Origin: Actinobacteria bacterium UBA2286
GTDB taxonomy: Bacteria; Actinomycetota; Coriobacteriia; Anaerosomatales; Anaerosomataceae
Direction: 5' to 3'
Assembly (NCBI GenBank): GCA_002345925.1
Contig: DDWM01000003.1
Location: forward strand, 1,160 to 64,680
Length of the DNA: 63,521 nt
A program made the position numbers and the translations under genes. Below, one piece after another: positions 34,189 to 43,438 of the stretch. The notes beneath the pieces are model-generated. The model saw nothing but the letters and a program-made list of their open reading frames with translations, made no database searches and had not been told where the DNA came from. The stretch's first letter is position 1, and every line of letters begins with the position of its first letter.

Positions 34189-36720
34189 ATGACCGACACA
34201 ACGGGGATGGATTCGGGCTGGGTGGTACGGCGGCCGAATGACGCGACCGGGGCGCAGGGCGGTCCTTACTCGTGGGAGCAGCTATTCGAGCTTGCGCGAG
34301 ACGGAGTCGTTCCACCCACCGACCTAGTGTGGCATCCGTCGCTCCCCGAGTGGTTGCCAGCGAGCAAAGTGCCGGGGCTGTTCCCGGGTGCTGCACCGAC
34401 TGCGGCAGCGAGCGCTGCGGCAACAACGCCAGCTGCACCCCATGCGGTTACACAGACTGCGTACGCCGCTCCCCCTCAGCCGCCCCACAAGAAGCGCGGC
34501 GGACGGGTCGCGCTGATCGCGCTCGTCACGGTGGCTCTCGTCGGTGGTGGAATCGCAGCCTTCTCACTTCTCGGCAAGGGTGGCAACTTGCTCGGCGGTG
34601 ACAGCGGGCCGGATCTTGGTGCCGCAGAGTCATCGGTGCCCAGCCGGTCAAAGCTCATACAGACCGAGCAGTGGGGCGAAGTCCCGGCCGACCAGCTTGC
34701 GGTCGTAATGGTAGACGGCGCGTCCCGCAAAGACGCCGAGAAGGTCGCGGACGCGCTGGGTGGGTCGATCGTCGGCGAAGTCGCCTACGTGAACCTGTAT
34801 CAGATGCAGTTTGATGGAACTGCCGAGAAGGACCTGATCGCCGCTATCGACAGCGCAGAGGCGGCCGAGAAGGTCGACTACGCCTACCCGGTCTCGCAGG
34901 TCTTTGCAGATGCAGAGATCTGGGGCGTGCGGCAAACCCCATACAACGATCCGGTCTACGCTGGCGGTGCCGGTGACGGCTACAAGGCGGTTGGAGTCGA
35001 CAAGGCGTGGACTTACATCAAGGGCGCGGGCGTGGAGCTAAACGACGTGAAGGTCGGTGTCGTCGATGACGGGATCTTCATGCCCGGCGAAGGTGCCGAG
35101 AACGAGTTCGAGGGCAACGTGAACGTCGAGTTCCCGGACAAGGAAGCCGGCGAGCTGGCCAATCGTGAGTCGTACGATGACGGCTCGACCAACGAGGCCG
35201 GGAGTCACGGTACGGCCGTCAGCACGATCATCGGCGGCAACCCCGATAACGGCGGACCCTCCGGTATCGCCGGTCCTCTCGGCAAGAAGCTCACCCTCTC
35301 GATGATCAACCAGTTCGGCGGCAAGTACGGCGACACGACCACAACACCGGATCCCGACGACCCCACCAAACTGGTCTGGTACGACGGCAAGTCGTATTCG
35401 CTCGGCTCGCTCGTGGCGATCACCAAGCAGATCGAGAACGGCGCGAAGGTCATCAACTGCTCATGGGGCAACAGCGATGCCGATCCGAAGGATGTGGAGA
35501 CCTACAAGCGCTTCTTCACGAAGATGGCGGCAGATCACCCCGACGTGCTCTTCGTGTGTTCGGGCGGCAACGGCGGCAACGTCATGGACGGCTCCAAGCG
35601 CTATCCCAGCGGCCTGGCGCTCGACAACATGATCACCGTGGGCGCGCTGGACAAAGACGGCAAGACCGCGAAGTACGCCGACAAAGCCAGTGATGACTAC
35701 GAGATCACGCTGGGTGCGCCGGGGAGCGACTCTGTTGTGGGTCTCAAGGGAGCTGGTGGTGCCGAGATGCAGGACGGCAGCAGCTTCGCCGCACCGCACG
35801 TGGCTGCTGCAGCCGCAATTCTGAAGTCGCTCAACCCTAAGCTCAATGCGGGCGACATCAAGCGCATCCTCACCGAGACCGCGCGCACGAGCATACCTAA
35901 CCTGAAGGATCCCAAGGCGCCAGATCAGACGATCGGTGCCGAGATGGGCGGCCGGATCCTGGCGATAGACAAGGCGGTCCTGCAGGTCATCAACGACATG
36001 CGCGCCGAGAAGGGCCTCGCCGAGCTGAACGACACCGAGCTTGAGAAGCTCGGTGTCGTCGATGCGGTAGCCATCACCGGCGATATCGGCGAGTACCAGG
36101 TGAAAGGAATCGCAGAAGCCGTTGGAGAGAAGGGCGCCACGCTCAAGATAGAGGTGTACGGCGAGAACAACGCAATCGGCGGCAAGACGCAGCAGACGCT
36201 TGATGCCGCAGGTGAGGTTCAGTGGAACGTCACACTCCCCGAGGACAAGGGAACCATAGTCGTCACCCGCCTCGATAGCGGCGCCAAGAGCGTGATCACT
36301 ATCGAGGACATCGACATCAACGGGAAATGGAGCGGGACATTCACCTTCACCAAGGTGGACGTCGACTCGACAGTCGCCGAAGAAGAGGGCTGCACCGCCG
36401 AGATGCTGCAAGGCATGATCGGTAAGCCTGCTCCCATGACGCTCGATCTCACCGTAGGAGACGACGGTCAGGGCACAGGCACGATGTACATCAATTTCGG
36501 CGCGGTGATGGAGGGTGCCGACAGCGATTCAAGCCCCGTGACGGTGAGCTACTCGGGTACGACTCTAACCATCACGCCCAGCAATTCCATGGCCCCGATG
36601 ACCGCACAGGTGAGCCGGTCGGGAGACACGCTGAATATGGCCGGTGAGATGGTGATGGTTGCCGACGGCTGGAATATGGTCGCAGTCTTCAGTCTCTCGA
36701 AACCGGTACCAGCAGAGTAG
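34189..36720 (+). CDS. Membrane-anchored subtilisin-like protease with N-terminal GYF_2 domain
   Basis: The 843-aa product starts with a GYF_2 domain (about 10-65; GPYSWEQLFELARDGVVPPTDLVWHPSLPEWLPA), a Pro/Ala linker, and one TM helix (about 108-128). The GYF_2 domain is therefore cytoplasmic and the rest outside. A propeptide-like region (about 160-235) precedes the S8 domain: Asp in VGVVDDGIF, His in GSHGTAV, oxyanion Asn in CSGGNGGN, Ser in GSSFAAPHVA, so the triad is complete. The last 200 residues are beta-rich. ATG 34189 has GGGAGG five bases upstream; ATG 34171 has none. It is followed after seven bases by the Lgt-like gene. Confidence 0.88.
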   Translation: MTDTTGMDSGWVVRRPNDATGAQGGPYSWEQLFELARDGVVPPTDLVWHPSLPEWLPASKVPGLFPGAAPTAAASAAATTPAAPHAVTQTAYAAPPQPPHKKRGGRVALIALVTVALVGGGIAAFSLLGKGGNLLGGDSGPDLGAAESSVPSRSKLIQTEQWGEVPADQLAVVMVDGASRKDAEKVADALGGSIVGEVAYVNLYQMQFDGTAEKDLIAAIDSAEAAEKVDYAYPVSQVFADAEIWGVRQTPYNDPVYAGGAGDGYKAVGVDKAWTYIKGAGVELNDVKVGVVDDGIFMPGEGAENEFEGNVNVEFPDKEAGELANRESYDDGSTNEAGSHGTAVSTIIGGNPDNGGPSGIAGPLGKKLTLSMINQFGGKYGDTTTTPDPDDPTKLVWYDGKSYSLGSLVAITKQIENGAKVINCSWGNSDADPKDVETYKRFFTKMAADHPDVLFVCSGGNGGNVMDGSKRYPSGLALDNMITVGALDKDGKTAKYADKASDDYEITLGAPGSDSVVGLKGAGGAEMQDGSSFAAPHVAAAAAILKSLNPKLNAGDIKRILTETARTSIPNLKDPKAPDQTIGAEMGGRILAIDKAVLQVINDMRAEKGLAELNDTELEKLGVVDAVAITGDIGEYQVKGIAEAVGEKGATLKIEVYGENNAIGGKTQQTLDAAGEVQWNVTLPEDKGTIVVTRLDSGAKSVITIEDIDINGKWSGTFTFTKVDVDSTVAEEEGCTAEMLQGMIGKPAPMTLDLTVGDDGQGTGTMYINFGAVMEGADSDSSPVTVSYSGTTLTITPSNSMAPMTAQVSRSGDTLNMAGEMVMVADGWNMVAVFSLSKPVPAE

Positions 36721-36727
36721 GACGCTG

Positions 36728-37555
36728 ATGAAACAGGTCCTGCTGGAGTTCGCCATCGGCGACACGAGTTACGTGCTGCGCGCATACAGCACGTTCTACA
36801 CGCTCGCGTGGCTCGTGGCGCCGATCGTGGGCGTCTGGTTCGCTCGGCGCCGTGGGCTCCCTTGGCGGCGAGTTCTCGCGGTCTACGCGCTCGCACTGAT
36901 GGCCGGCATCGTGGGTGCACGCGCGCTCGACCTCTTCGTGGCATGGCGTTTCTATGCCGAGGAGCCATCGCGCATCTGGGCGGCGGGCTGGACCGGGTAC
37001 TCGCTGTATGGAGGATTCGTCTTCGCGACGCTCGTCGGCTACATACTCGCGCGCCGCTTCAAGGTCCCACCATGGCAGCTTGCTGATGCAGCGGTTCCGG
37101 CGCTGGTGGTGGGTCAGCTCCTAATGCGAACCGGCTGCTTCCTCAACGGCTGCTGCTACGGACTGCCCACGAGCCTGCCATGGGGCGTGCGCTATCCGGT
37201 TGGAAGCCATGTGTGGGCCGCACAGCTTACTAGCAGCTCTCGCGGGCTGCTCAACGGCTTCGCAGGATTGGTGGACCCGGTACATCCCACGCAACTCTAC
37301 GAGATGGCTGGCGCGGTGCTATTTGGGATGCTGGCGCTGTGGTTGATGCATCGCCACGCTGCCGACGGCGTGCCGGCCCTCGCCTACGCGATCGGGTTCA
37401 CGCTCGTGCGTCTCGGCAATGGGTTCCTGCGGGTCAAGCAGAACGTGGTCACCGCACCAACGTGGTTCTATCCCGTGCTCTATCTCAGCCTCGCGGCGAT
37501 TCTGGCAGCGATGCTTCTGTGGCGGATACGAGTCGGGCGATCACGCCAGCTGTAG
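36728..37555 (+). CDS. Lgt-like prolipoprotein diacylglyceryl transferase homologue
   Basis: The 275-aa product has about seven TM helices and the Lgt landmarks: AGIVGARALDLF, YGGFVFA, and HPTQLYE. The usual Lgt signature RxGNFxNxExxG is replaced by RTGCFLNGCCYG, a Cys-rich variant typical of a divergent Lgt branch. Such proteins may transfer diacylglycerol to prolipoproteins or act on another substrate. AGGA lies five bases before ATG 36728, and the gene is almost certainly cotranscribed with the membrane protease upstream. The window has many lipoprotein genes but no other lgt. Confidence 0.82.
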   Translation: MKQVLLEFAIGDTSYVLRAYSTFYTLAWLVAPIVGVWFARRRGLPWRRVLAVYALALMAGIVGARALDLFVAWRFYAEEPSRIWAAGWTGYSLYGGFVFATLVGYILARRFKVPPWQLADAAVPALVVGQLLMRTGCFLNGCCYGLPTSLPWGVRYPVGSHVWAAQLTSSSRGLLNGFAGLVDPVHPTQLYEMAGAVLFGMLALWLMHRHAADGVPALAYAIGFTLVRLGNGFLRVKQNVVTAPTWFYPVLYLSLAAILAAMLLWRIRVGRSRQL

Positions 37556-37557
37556 CG

Positions 37558-39375
37558 TTAGACGCCCGAGATGGCTTCGAGGAAGACCTCACCATACTGC
37601 TCCAGCTTGGCCTTGCCCACACCACCCACCTGCAAGAACTCCTCGGAAGTGGTCGGCCGCCTGCGCGCCATATCCGCCAGCGACGCATCCGCGAACACCA
37701 CGTACGCCGGAACCGATCGCTCCTCGGCAATCCCGCGGCGCAGCTCACGCAGCCGCTCGAAGAGCTCGACTTGTTCGTCGGTCTCAAGCGCGAATGACTT
37801 CGCGCGCTTGGCAGTCTTGGCGAGCTTCTTGGCCTTGGGGCGAGGTGCCGGCGGCCGGGCCAGGCGCACCTCTTGCTCGTGACGCAGTACGGCCGTCGCG
37901 GAGGAACATAGCTTGATCGTGGAGTACTCGCCCACGTCCACGCGCATGAAGCCCTGGTGGATGAGCTGTCGGAAGATCGAGGACCACTCATCCTTGGAGT
38001 ACTCGCCGCCGATGCCGTAGACGCTGAGCGCGTCGTGCCCGTTGTCGATGATGCGCTGCCCCGTGGAGCCCCGCAGCACGTCGACCACATACCCCATGCC
38101 GAACCGCTCGCTCAGCCGATACACCGCCGAGAGGGCCATCTGCGCGTCGAGCGTCGCGTCGTACGTCTCGGGAGGATCCGAGCATACGTCGCAGTTCTCG
38201 CAGTCCCCGATAAGCTCCTCGCCAAAGTAGCCGAGAAGCGCCCGGCGGCGACATGATAGCGCCTCGGCAAATCCGATCATGGAATTGAGCTTGTGCGTCT
38301 CGATGCGACGCTGCTCCTCATTGGCGACAGCGTCGATGAAGCCCTTTGACGTCATCACGTCTTGCATACTCCAGAGCATGAGAGCATCGGCGGGCAGGCC
38401 ATCTCGGCCAGCACGACCGGTCTCCTGGTAGTAGCCCTCGATCGACTTGGGCATGTCGTAGTGCACTACGAAACGCACGTCGGGCTTGTCGATGCCCATG
38501 CCGAATGCCACCGTTGCAACGACCACGTCGAGACGGTCGCCCATGAACGCCTCCTGCACACGGGCGCGCACGGTGGTGTGCATGCCGGCGTGGTACGCGC
38601 CTGCACGGATTCCCTCGGCAACAAGCTTGGCGGCGACGTCTTCTACCCGCCGACGCGAGAGCGCGTAAACGATCCCGGACTCGCCTTCGTGCTGCTTGAG
38701 GAACTCCAGAAGCTGCGCCGCGGGCCGCGTCTTGTAGGCGGCTGTGTAGCGAATGTTGGGGCGGTCGAAACCCGTCACGAACATGCGGGCGTCCGGCAAG
38801 TTCAACTGGCGCAGCACATCGAGCCGCGTCTGCTCGTCAGCCGTCGCGGTCAAAGCGACGATGGGGACTTGCGGGAACAACTCGCGCAAGCAGCCGAGCT
38901 GGACGTACTCAGGCCGGAAGTCGTGACCCCACTGCGATACGCAGTGCGCCTCGTCGATCGCGAAGAGTGAGAGTTCCACCCGCGACAGCGTCTGCAAGAA
39001 GCCGTCCAGCACGAGGCGCTCAGGTGCGACGTAGAGCATGTCGAGTTCGCCCGCACGAAGCGCACTGAGCACCGCCGAGGATTCCTCGGTGGAAAGGGAC
39101 GAGTTGAGGAACGCTGCCGCAACGCCGTTGGCCCTGAGCGCGTCCACCTGGTCTTTCATGAGCGAGATGAGCGGCGACACCACGATGGCCGTGCCCGGGC
39201 GGTGAAGCGCCGGAATCTGGAAGCACAGCGACTTGCCGCCGCCGGTAGGCATCAGCACGAACGCGTCGTTGCCGGCGATTATCGAGTCGATGATCTCCAG
39301 CTGATGCGGCCTGAATTCCGGATAGCCGAATACGTCAGCAAGTGTGACGGCGGTCGTTGTGGTGCGCTGCGGCAT
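37558..39375 (-). CDS. recQ: ATP-dependent DNA helicase RecQ
   Basis: The 605-aa product has the superfamily 2 helicase motifs: MPTGGGKSLCFQ (I), IDEAHCVSQWGHDFRPEY (II with the aromatic loop), VALTATA (III), GIVYALSR (IV), GMGIDKPDVRFVVHYDMPKS (V), QETGRAGRDG (VI). The RQC zinc-binding cysteines follow (CRRRALLGYFGEE, then CENCDVC), and a C-terminal HRDC domain. Length is normal for bacterial RecQ. AAGGAG precedes ATG 39375. It converges with the Lgt-like gene (2 bases apart). Confidence 0.96.
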   Translation of the reverse strand: MPQRTTTTAVTLADVFGYPEFRPHQLEIIDSIIAGNDAFVLMPTGGGKSLCFQIPALHRPGTAIVVSPLISLMKDQVDALRANGVAAAFLNSSLSTEESSAVLSALRAGELDMLYVAPERLVLDGFLQTLSRVELSLFAIDEAHCVSQWGHDFRPEYVQLGCLRELFPQVPIVALTATADEQTRLDVLRQLNLPDARMFVTGFDRPNIRYTAAYKTRPAAQLLEFLKQHEGESGIVYALSRRRVEDVAAKLVAEGIRAGAYHAGMHTTVRARVQEAFMGDRLDVVVATVAFGMGIDKPDVRFVVHYDMPKSIEGYYQETGRAGRDGLPADALMLWSMQDVMTSKGFIDAVANEEQRRIETHKLNSMIGFAEALSCRRRALLGYFGEELIGDCENCDVCSDPPETYDATLDAQMALSAVYRLSERFGMGYVVDVLRGSTGQRIIDNGHDALSVYGIGGEYSKDEWSSIFRQLIHQGFMRVDVGEYSTIKLCSSATAVLRHEQEVRLARPPAPRPKAKKLAKTAKRAKSFALETDEQVELFERLRELRRGIAEERSVPAYVVFADASLADMARRRPTTSEEFLQVGGVGKAKLEQYGEVFLEAISGV

Positions 39376-39509
39376 GCGTGGACTCCTTGATTAGCGTGAC
39401 GGCAACGGTAACACACGGCACCGACATACCGGTGCAACTCCGTGTTCGCGGGAACATAAAGGGAGTGAAGTCGCCTGCGGCCAGCGTCGCGAGATTACGG
39501 GGGAACACG

Positions 39510-40748
39510 ATGTCTACTCGTCGAGTACTGCCGACAACGACTCTTCTTGCGATCCTTCTCATTGTTCTGGTGGGATGCGGAAAGCCGAGCGCACCTGTGG
39601 TCGTTCAACCCGCGCCGCCCGCGACTCCGGTCGAAACATCCGCCGCCGAGCCGACGGTTCCGGCGCTTTCCGACATCGCAATCGACTTCAAGCTGATTGC
39701 CGACGGCTTCGAGCAGCCGCTCTTTGCCACCGGCGCAGGCGACAGCTCCGGCAGGCTGTTCGTTGTCGAGAAGACCGGACGCATCTGGATCCTGCGTGAC
39801 GGGGTTCGCTCGGACAAGGCGTTTCTCGATCTGCGCGACACGGTGAGCACAGACAGCGAACGCGGTTTGCTTGGCCTGGCGTTCTCAAACTCGTTTGCCG
39901 AGGACGGTCTGTTCTATGTGGATTACACGGACAAGAGCGGCACAACGACGGTATCGCGCTTCATGGCCTCCGGAGATGCCGCTAGTCGAGGCTCAGAGCA
40001 AGTGCTGCTCAAGATCAAACAGCCATACGCCAATCACAACGGTGGGATGATCGCGTTCGGCCCGGACGGCCACCTATACATCGGCATGGGCGACGGCGGA
40101 AGTGGCGGCGACCCCAAGGGCAACGGTCAGGACACCTCGGTGCTTCTCGGCAAGATGCTTCGCATCGACGTGGCAGGCGACAGAACGGAAACCCGTGATA
40201 CCGAGTATGGGATCCCACCGGACAACCCATTCGCCGACAGCACCAAAGACGCGCGGGAGATCTGGGCGACCGGGCTGCGCAACCCCTGGCGATTCTCATT
40301 CGATCGCGCGACAGGCGACCTGTGGATTGGTGACGTCGGCCAGAACGCATGGGAGGAGATCGACTTCCAGGAGGCCGGGTCGACCGGCGGCAAGAACTAC
40401 GGCTGGAACGTCTTCGAGGGCACGCACACGTATCCGCCTGACGCGCCGATGCCCTCCGATGCCGAGAAGTACGTACAGCCCCTGGTTGAGTACGACCGTA
40501 AAGCCGGTCAGTCGGTGACGGGAGGCTACGTCTACCGCGGCATCGCACAGCCGGATCTCCTCGGCACTTACTTCTATGGCGATTACTCGACGGGACGCGT
40601 CTGGGGTCTCAGGCGATCGCCCACCGCGGCCGAAAACCGCGAGCTGGCTGATACCAAGTACCAGATCGTGAGCTTTGGCGAGGATGACCTTGGCGAGCTG
40701 TATCTGGTGGACTTGAGTGGTGCGGTCTATCGCGTGGTCTCGAAGTAA
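39510..40748 (+). CDS. Glucose/sorbosone dehydrogenase-like lipoprotein (PQQ-type propeller)
   Basis: The 412-aa product has a lipoprotein signal (LVGC) and a Pro-rich linker. A six-bladed propeller of the soluble glucose/sorbosone dehydrogenase family follows: GLLGLAFSNSF, YANHNGGMIAFGPDGHLYIG, GLRNPWRFSFDRATGDLWIGDVGQ and a C-terminal GVYRVV-type blade. The family oxidises sugars with PQQ, or is a non-enzymatic relative; the residues seen fit the active branch (His in NHNGGM, Arg in GLRNPWR). Whether this anaerobe makes PQQ is unknown. GGGGGAA precedes ATG 39510. Confidence 0.82.
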   Translation: MSTRRVLPTTTLLAILLIVLVGCGKPSAPVVVQPAPPATPVETSAAEPTVPALSDIAIDFKLIADGFEQPLFATGAGDSSGRLFVVEKTGRIWILRDGVRSDKAFLDLRDTVSTDSERGLLGLAFSNSFAEDGLFYVDYTDKSGTTTVSRFMASGDAASRGSEQVLLKIKQPYANHNGGMIAFGPDGHLYIGMGDGGSGGDPKGNGQDTSVLLGKMLRIDVAGDRTETRDTEYGIPPDNPFADSTKDAREIWATGLRNPWRFSFDRATGDLWIGDVGQNAWEEIDFQEAGSTGGKNYGWNVFEGTHTYPPDAPMPSDAEKYVQPLVEYDRKAGQSVTGGYVYRGIAQPDLLGTYFYGDYSTGRVWGLRRSPTAAENRELADTKYQIVSFGEDDLGELYLVDLSGAVYRVVSK

Positions 40749-40754
40749 CATAAC

Positions 40755-40906
40755 GCCGCGTGAGCCCGGAAGAGGGCACGGCTGCGGGAGTGGGGTGGCT
40801 GACGAAGGCAGAGAGAGCCACTTCGTCAGCCGGGAGGGGGCGCCCGCGCATCACGGCCACCGGCAATGTACCGTGCACACCCTGCCCTCTTCCGGGCTCA
40901 CGCGGC
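40755..40906. repeat. 152-bp element with perfect 24-bp inverted ends and an internal hairpin
   Basis: The 24 bases at 40755-40778 are the exact reverse complement of 40883-40906. Inside lies an 11-bp perfect hairpin (40797-40807 with 40821-40831). The whole could fold into a long stem with a central branch, or be a MITE-like element. I see no target-site duplication. It sits between two convergent genes and overlaps a further terminator-like hairpin. Confidence 0.6.
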
Positions 40907-40937
40907 CCGGGGTCGAAAGCCATCACGACCCCGGGCC
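40904..40937. terminator. Bidirectional terminator-like hairpin
   Basis: A perfect 12-bp stem (40904-40915 with 40926-40937) and 10-base loop between the sugar dehydrogenase-like gene and the AOR operon, which end towards each other. It overlaps the right arm of the 152-bp element by three bases. Confidence 0.6.
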
Positions 40938-40953
40938 ATTGCGCTTGATTCGT

Positions 40954-41307
40954 CTACAGAGCCGGCTCGGTCTCCAGCACCGACTCGGCCTGTGCGATCC
41001 GCTCGGCCACAAGCCCGGATGCGATCGCCGTCTGCTCAAAGAGCGGCTTGTCCGCACACTCGGCGAGGATCGCCTCGGCAAGCGCAGAGTCACCCAACTG
41101 CCCGGTCACCCATTTAGCGAGCGCGTCGCTGGCAAACACCGGGTTCAGCCCAGTCGTGACCTTCACGAACTCGGCTGCCGAGAGAACCGGCACCGGCTGG
41201 AAGCCACCATGCTTGCCAACCAGGCTCACGTGAATGCGATCCGGGTACGGCTGCTCGGCAAGGAACCGCTCGGCCATCTCTGGTGTCATCGCAGCAAGTT
41301 CAGCCAT
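40954..41307 (-). CDS. Small AOR-operon protein of unknown function
   Basis: I do not recognise this 117-aa acidic, mainly helical protein (YPDRIHVSLVGKHGGFQPVP near the start, LAKWVTGQLGDSALAEAILA later). It has no Cys cluster. Its ATG at 41307 overlaps the AOR stop (TGATG), so it is translationally coupled to the AOR gene and is likely a subunit or maturation partner of that enzyme. E. coli ydhYVWXUT also has an uncharacterised gene (ydhW) beside its AOR-like ydhV. Confidence 0.6.
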   Translation of the reverse strand: MAELAAMTPEMAERFLAEQPYPDRIHVSLVGKHGGFQPVPVLSAAEFVKVTTGLNPVFASDALAKWVTGQLGDSALAEAILAECADKPLFEQTAIASGLVAERIAQAESVLETEPAL

Positions 41308-43385
41308 CACACACCCCCAAGCTTGTCAGCTTCGGTGAGCGCATCGGCGACATACGCGAGCTTGAGGCCCTCAAGCGTTTCGCGTGTGGGCCAGCCCGAC
41401 TTCACATCCCAACCTTCGAGGTTGTAGAAGTGTGTCTTCCACTCCTCAAACCCGTCACGGTCGATCGAACGGCCGAGGCAGTTGATATAGGCCCACTCGC
41501 CGCCGACCTTGCCTGCCATCGGGTAGTACGGACCAACCAGGCTGGACTCCAGCTTGATGTCGTAGATGTACGAGGCGAACTGCACCATCTCGCGGTGCCT
41601 GCCCTGCAACACCCAGATGGCATTGTCTAGGTTCCAGATGCGACGACCAAGCTCCATACCCTCCAGGAACGTGACGTCCTGGCCGGTGACGGCATTCCAG
41701 AATCTCGGCTCACCGTCGCCGGTGATTCCGACGTTGTCCTCGCGGTTGTAGTTGGTGAAGTCCGGATAGCGGAAGTCGCAGTAGAGCGCACTCTGCTTCC
41801 AGAAGCGGGTGTAGTGGCGCTGCCACACGACCAGCTTGGCGAACGACTCCGAGTACATGTTCTCGGTGCTGTAATCCACCATGTTCGGGTCGTCATCGTA
41901 GGGCACCATTTTGGCGGTTGTGATCTTGGCGTACTCTTCCGCCGAGACAGGCATATCGATGCCGCCCATCATGTGCTTGATGACGCTCCAGAAGTTAGCG
42001 TTGAAGCCGTGCTCGTTCATGTCGCGGTCGCCCATGATCGAGCTGTAGCCCCACTCAAGCTCAGCGCGCGGATCGTAGCCGTGGTTGGCGTATCCCCAGT
42101 ACGGGAAGTCGAGGATGCCGGCCGCGGTGTCCTTCTCGAGGCGACCCCACTTCTCAGCGGCACGAACGAAGCCGTTGGCCAGATCCTCGCCGATGTCTTT
42201 CCGGCTCACGATCATGCCAACCAGCGCCTCAACAAAGTCCGTCTCTCCGATGCGCGACATGTCGAGCTCGGTGTCGATCTCAAGACCTTTGCCGAGGACA
42301 CCCATCTTGCTGAGCGCGTAGAGATATCCCATGCCCTGCATGAGTTCGTAGGAGTTCACGCCCATCTTCTGCACCAGATCGGTAGCGATGATAGACGACT
42401 CGGTGCCCTCACCATGTGCAAGCACGTCGAACGCCTTGTACATCGACGTTTCCTGGCAAGAGGACTCGTTCGCGAGCCCGGTGCTGAAGCGTGCGCGGCA
42501 GCCGTTGATGCAGCCCTGGCACGCCTGCGGACCCTTAGGGTCGGTAGGATTCTTCGGGTACATCAGGACAGGCGCGGGATCGACACCGAAGGTCGGACCG
42601 TTCGGGTGCGCCGGCTGGCCCGGCTTGGCCGCGTACTCGTCCTTGGCCCACATGCGGGCGTTGAACAGCTCTGCGGGATCCGCGACTTCGATCGAACCTG
42701 TGCCGATAACGCTGATAGCTTTGAGGTTCTTAGAGCCGAACACCGCTCCGAAGCCGCCCTGTCCGGCTGCGTTGCCCGCGTCGTGCACCAGGCAGCCGAG
42801 GCTTGACTGGACCTCGCCGGCGGGACCCGTGGTGATGACCGCGGGCTTCTGGGTCGTGCGACCACCGTCGCGCGTCTTCCCTACCTCGGTCCAGCCATGC
42901 TCTTCATTGTCCTTGATATCCCAGATGAGCTTCTGCGTCTCCTGGGTGTCCTTGCCCCACAGGTCCTTCGCATCGCGGAAGACCGCCTTGTCGTTCACGA
43001 TGTCGATCCAGACCGGCGCATCCGCCTTGCCCTCCAGGACGATTCCGTCCCATCCGGCGTACTTGAGCTGACCGCCGAAACGGCCGCCAAAGTTGGAGCG
43101 CGTGAACCAGTTGATCGGATAGCCTGCTGTTCCGATGCCCTGTACTTCAACACGACCGGATGCCGAGGGCACGATGGTGCCTGAGAGCGGCGAAGTCATG
43201 ATCGTGAGCACGTTACCCGGATCGCGTCCGGCTACCGTCTTGTCCTTGCACAGATCCCAGAAGATGGCCGAGCCGATTCCGTGCCCGCCACCCCAGTCCG
43301 TGTACTTCTCGGTCTCGATGACCGAAGACGTGCGAGCGGTCAGATCCAGTCTCAGGATCTTCCCGACGTATCCACCTGTTGCCAT
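41307..43385 (-). CDS. Tungsten-type aldehyde:ferredoxin oxidoreductase
   Basis: The 692-aa product is a full-length AOR-family enzyme, binding a bis-pterin W (or Mo) cofactor and one [4Fe-4S] cluster. Domain 1 begins GGYVGKILRLDLT and carries GGRFGGQLKYAGWDGIVLEG. The cluster ligands are in CQGCINGC (about 300) with a later Cys in YINCLG. AGGAGG precedes ATG 43385. Next in the operon come a Tat-exported four-cluster ferredoxin and a cytochrome b, so electrons would go to the membrane rather than to soluble ferredoxin. This matches the E. coli YdhV-YdhX/Y-YdhU arrangement. The substrate is unknown. An absence of a Tat signal on the AOR itself means its side of the membrane is unclear; it might travel with the ferredoxin or stay inside. 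Confidence 0.92.
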   Translation of the reverse strand: MATGGYVGKILRLDLTARTSSVIETEKYTDWGGGHGIGSAIFWDLCKDKTVAGRDPGNVLTIMTSPLSGTIVPSASGRVEVQGIGTAGYPINWFTRSNFGGRFGGQLKYAGWDGIVLEGKADAPVWIDIVNDKAVFRDAKDLWGKDTQETQKLIWDIKDNEEHGWTEVGKTRDGGRTTQKPAVITTGPAGEVQSSLGCLVHDAGNAAGQGGFGAVFGSKNLKAISVIGTGSIEVADPAELFNARMWAKDEYAAKPGQPAHPNGPTFGVDPAPVLMYPKNPTDPKGPQACQGCINGCRARFSTGLANESSCQETSMYKAFDVLAHGEGTESSIIATDLVQKMGVNSYELMQGMGYLYALSKMGVLGKGLEIDTELDMSRIGETDFVEALVGMIVSRKDIGEDLANGFVRAAEKWGRLEKDTAAGILDFPYWGYANHGYDPRAELEWGYSSIMGDRDMNEHGFNANFWSVIKHMMGGIDMPVSAEEYAKITTAKMVPYDDDPNMVDYSTENMYSESFAKLVVWQRHYTRFWKQSALYCDFRYPDFTNYNREDNVGITGDGEPRFWNAVTGQDVTFLEGMELGRRIWNLDNAIWVLQGRHREMVQFASYIYDIKLESSLVGPYYPMAGKVGGEWAYINCLGRSIDRDGFEEWKTHFYNLEGWDVKSGWPTRETLEGLKLAYVADALTEADKLGGV

Positions 43386-43438
43386 GTTAGTACCTCCTGG
43401 TCAACCACTAGATCGCTACATGTGCGACCGCGTGGTCC

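Noticed and set aside
35461..36411. 316-codon frame antisense to the subtilisin-like gene
   Set aside because: Shadow of a long GC-rich gene, no start signal.
41814..42806. 330-codon frame antisense to the AOR gene
   Set aside because: Shadow frame with no domain and no ribosome site; the AOR frame is certain.
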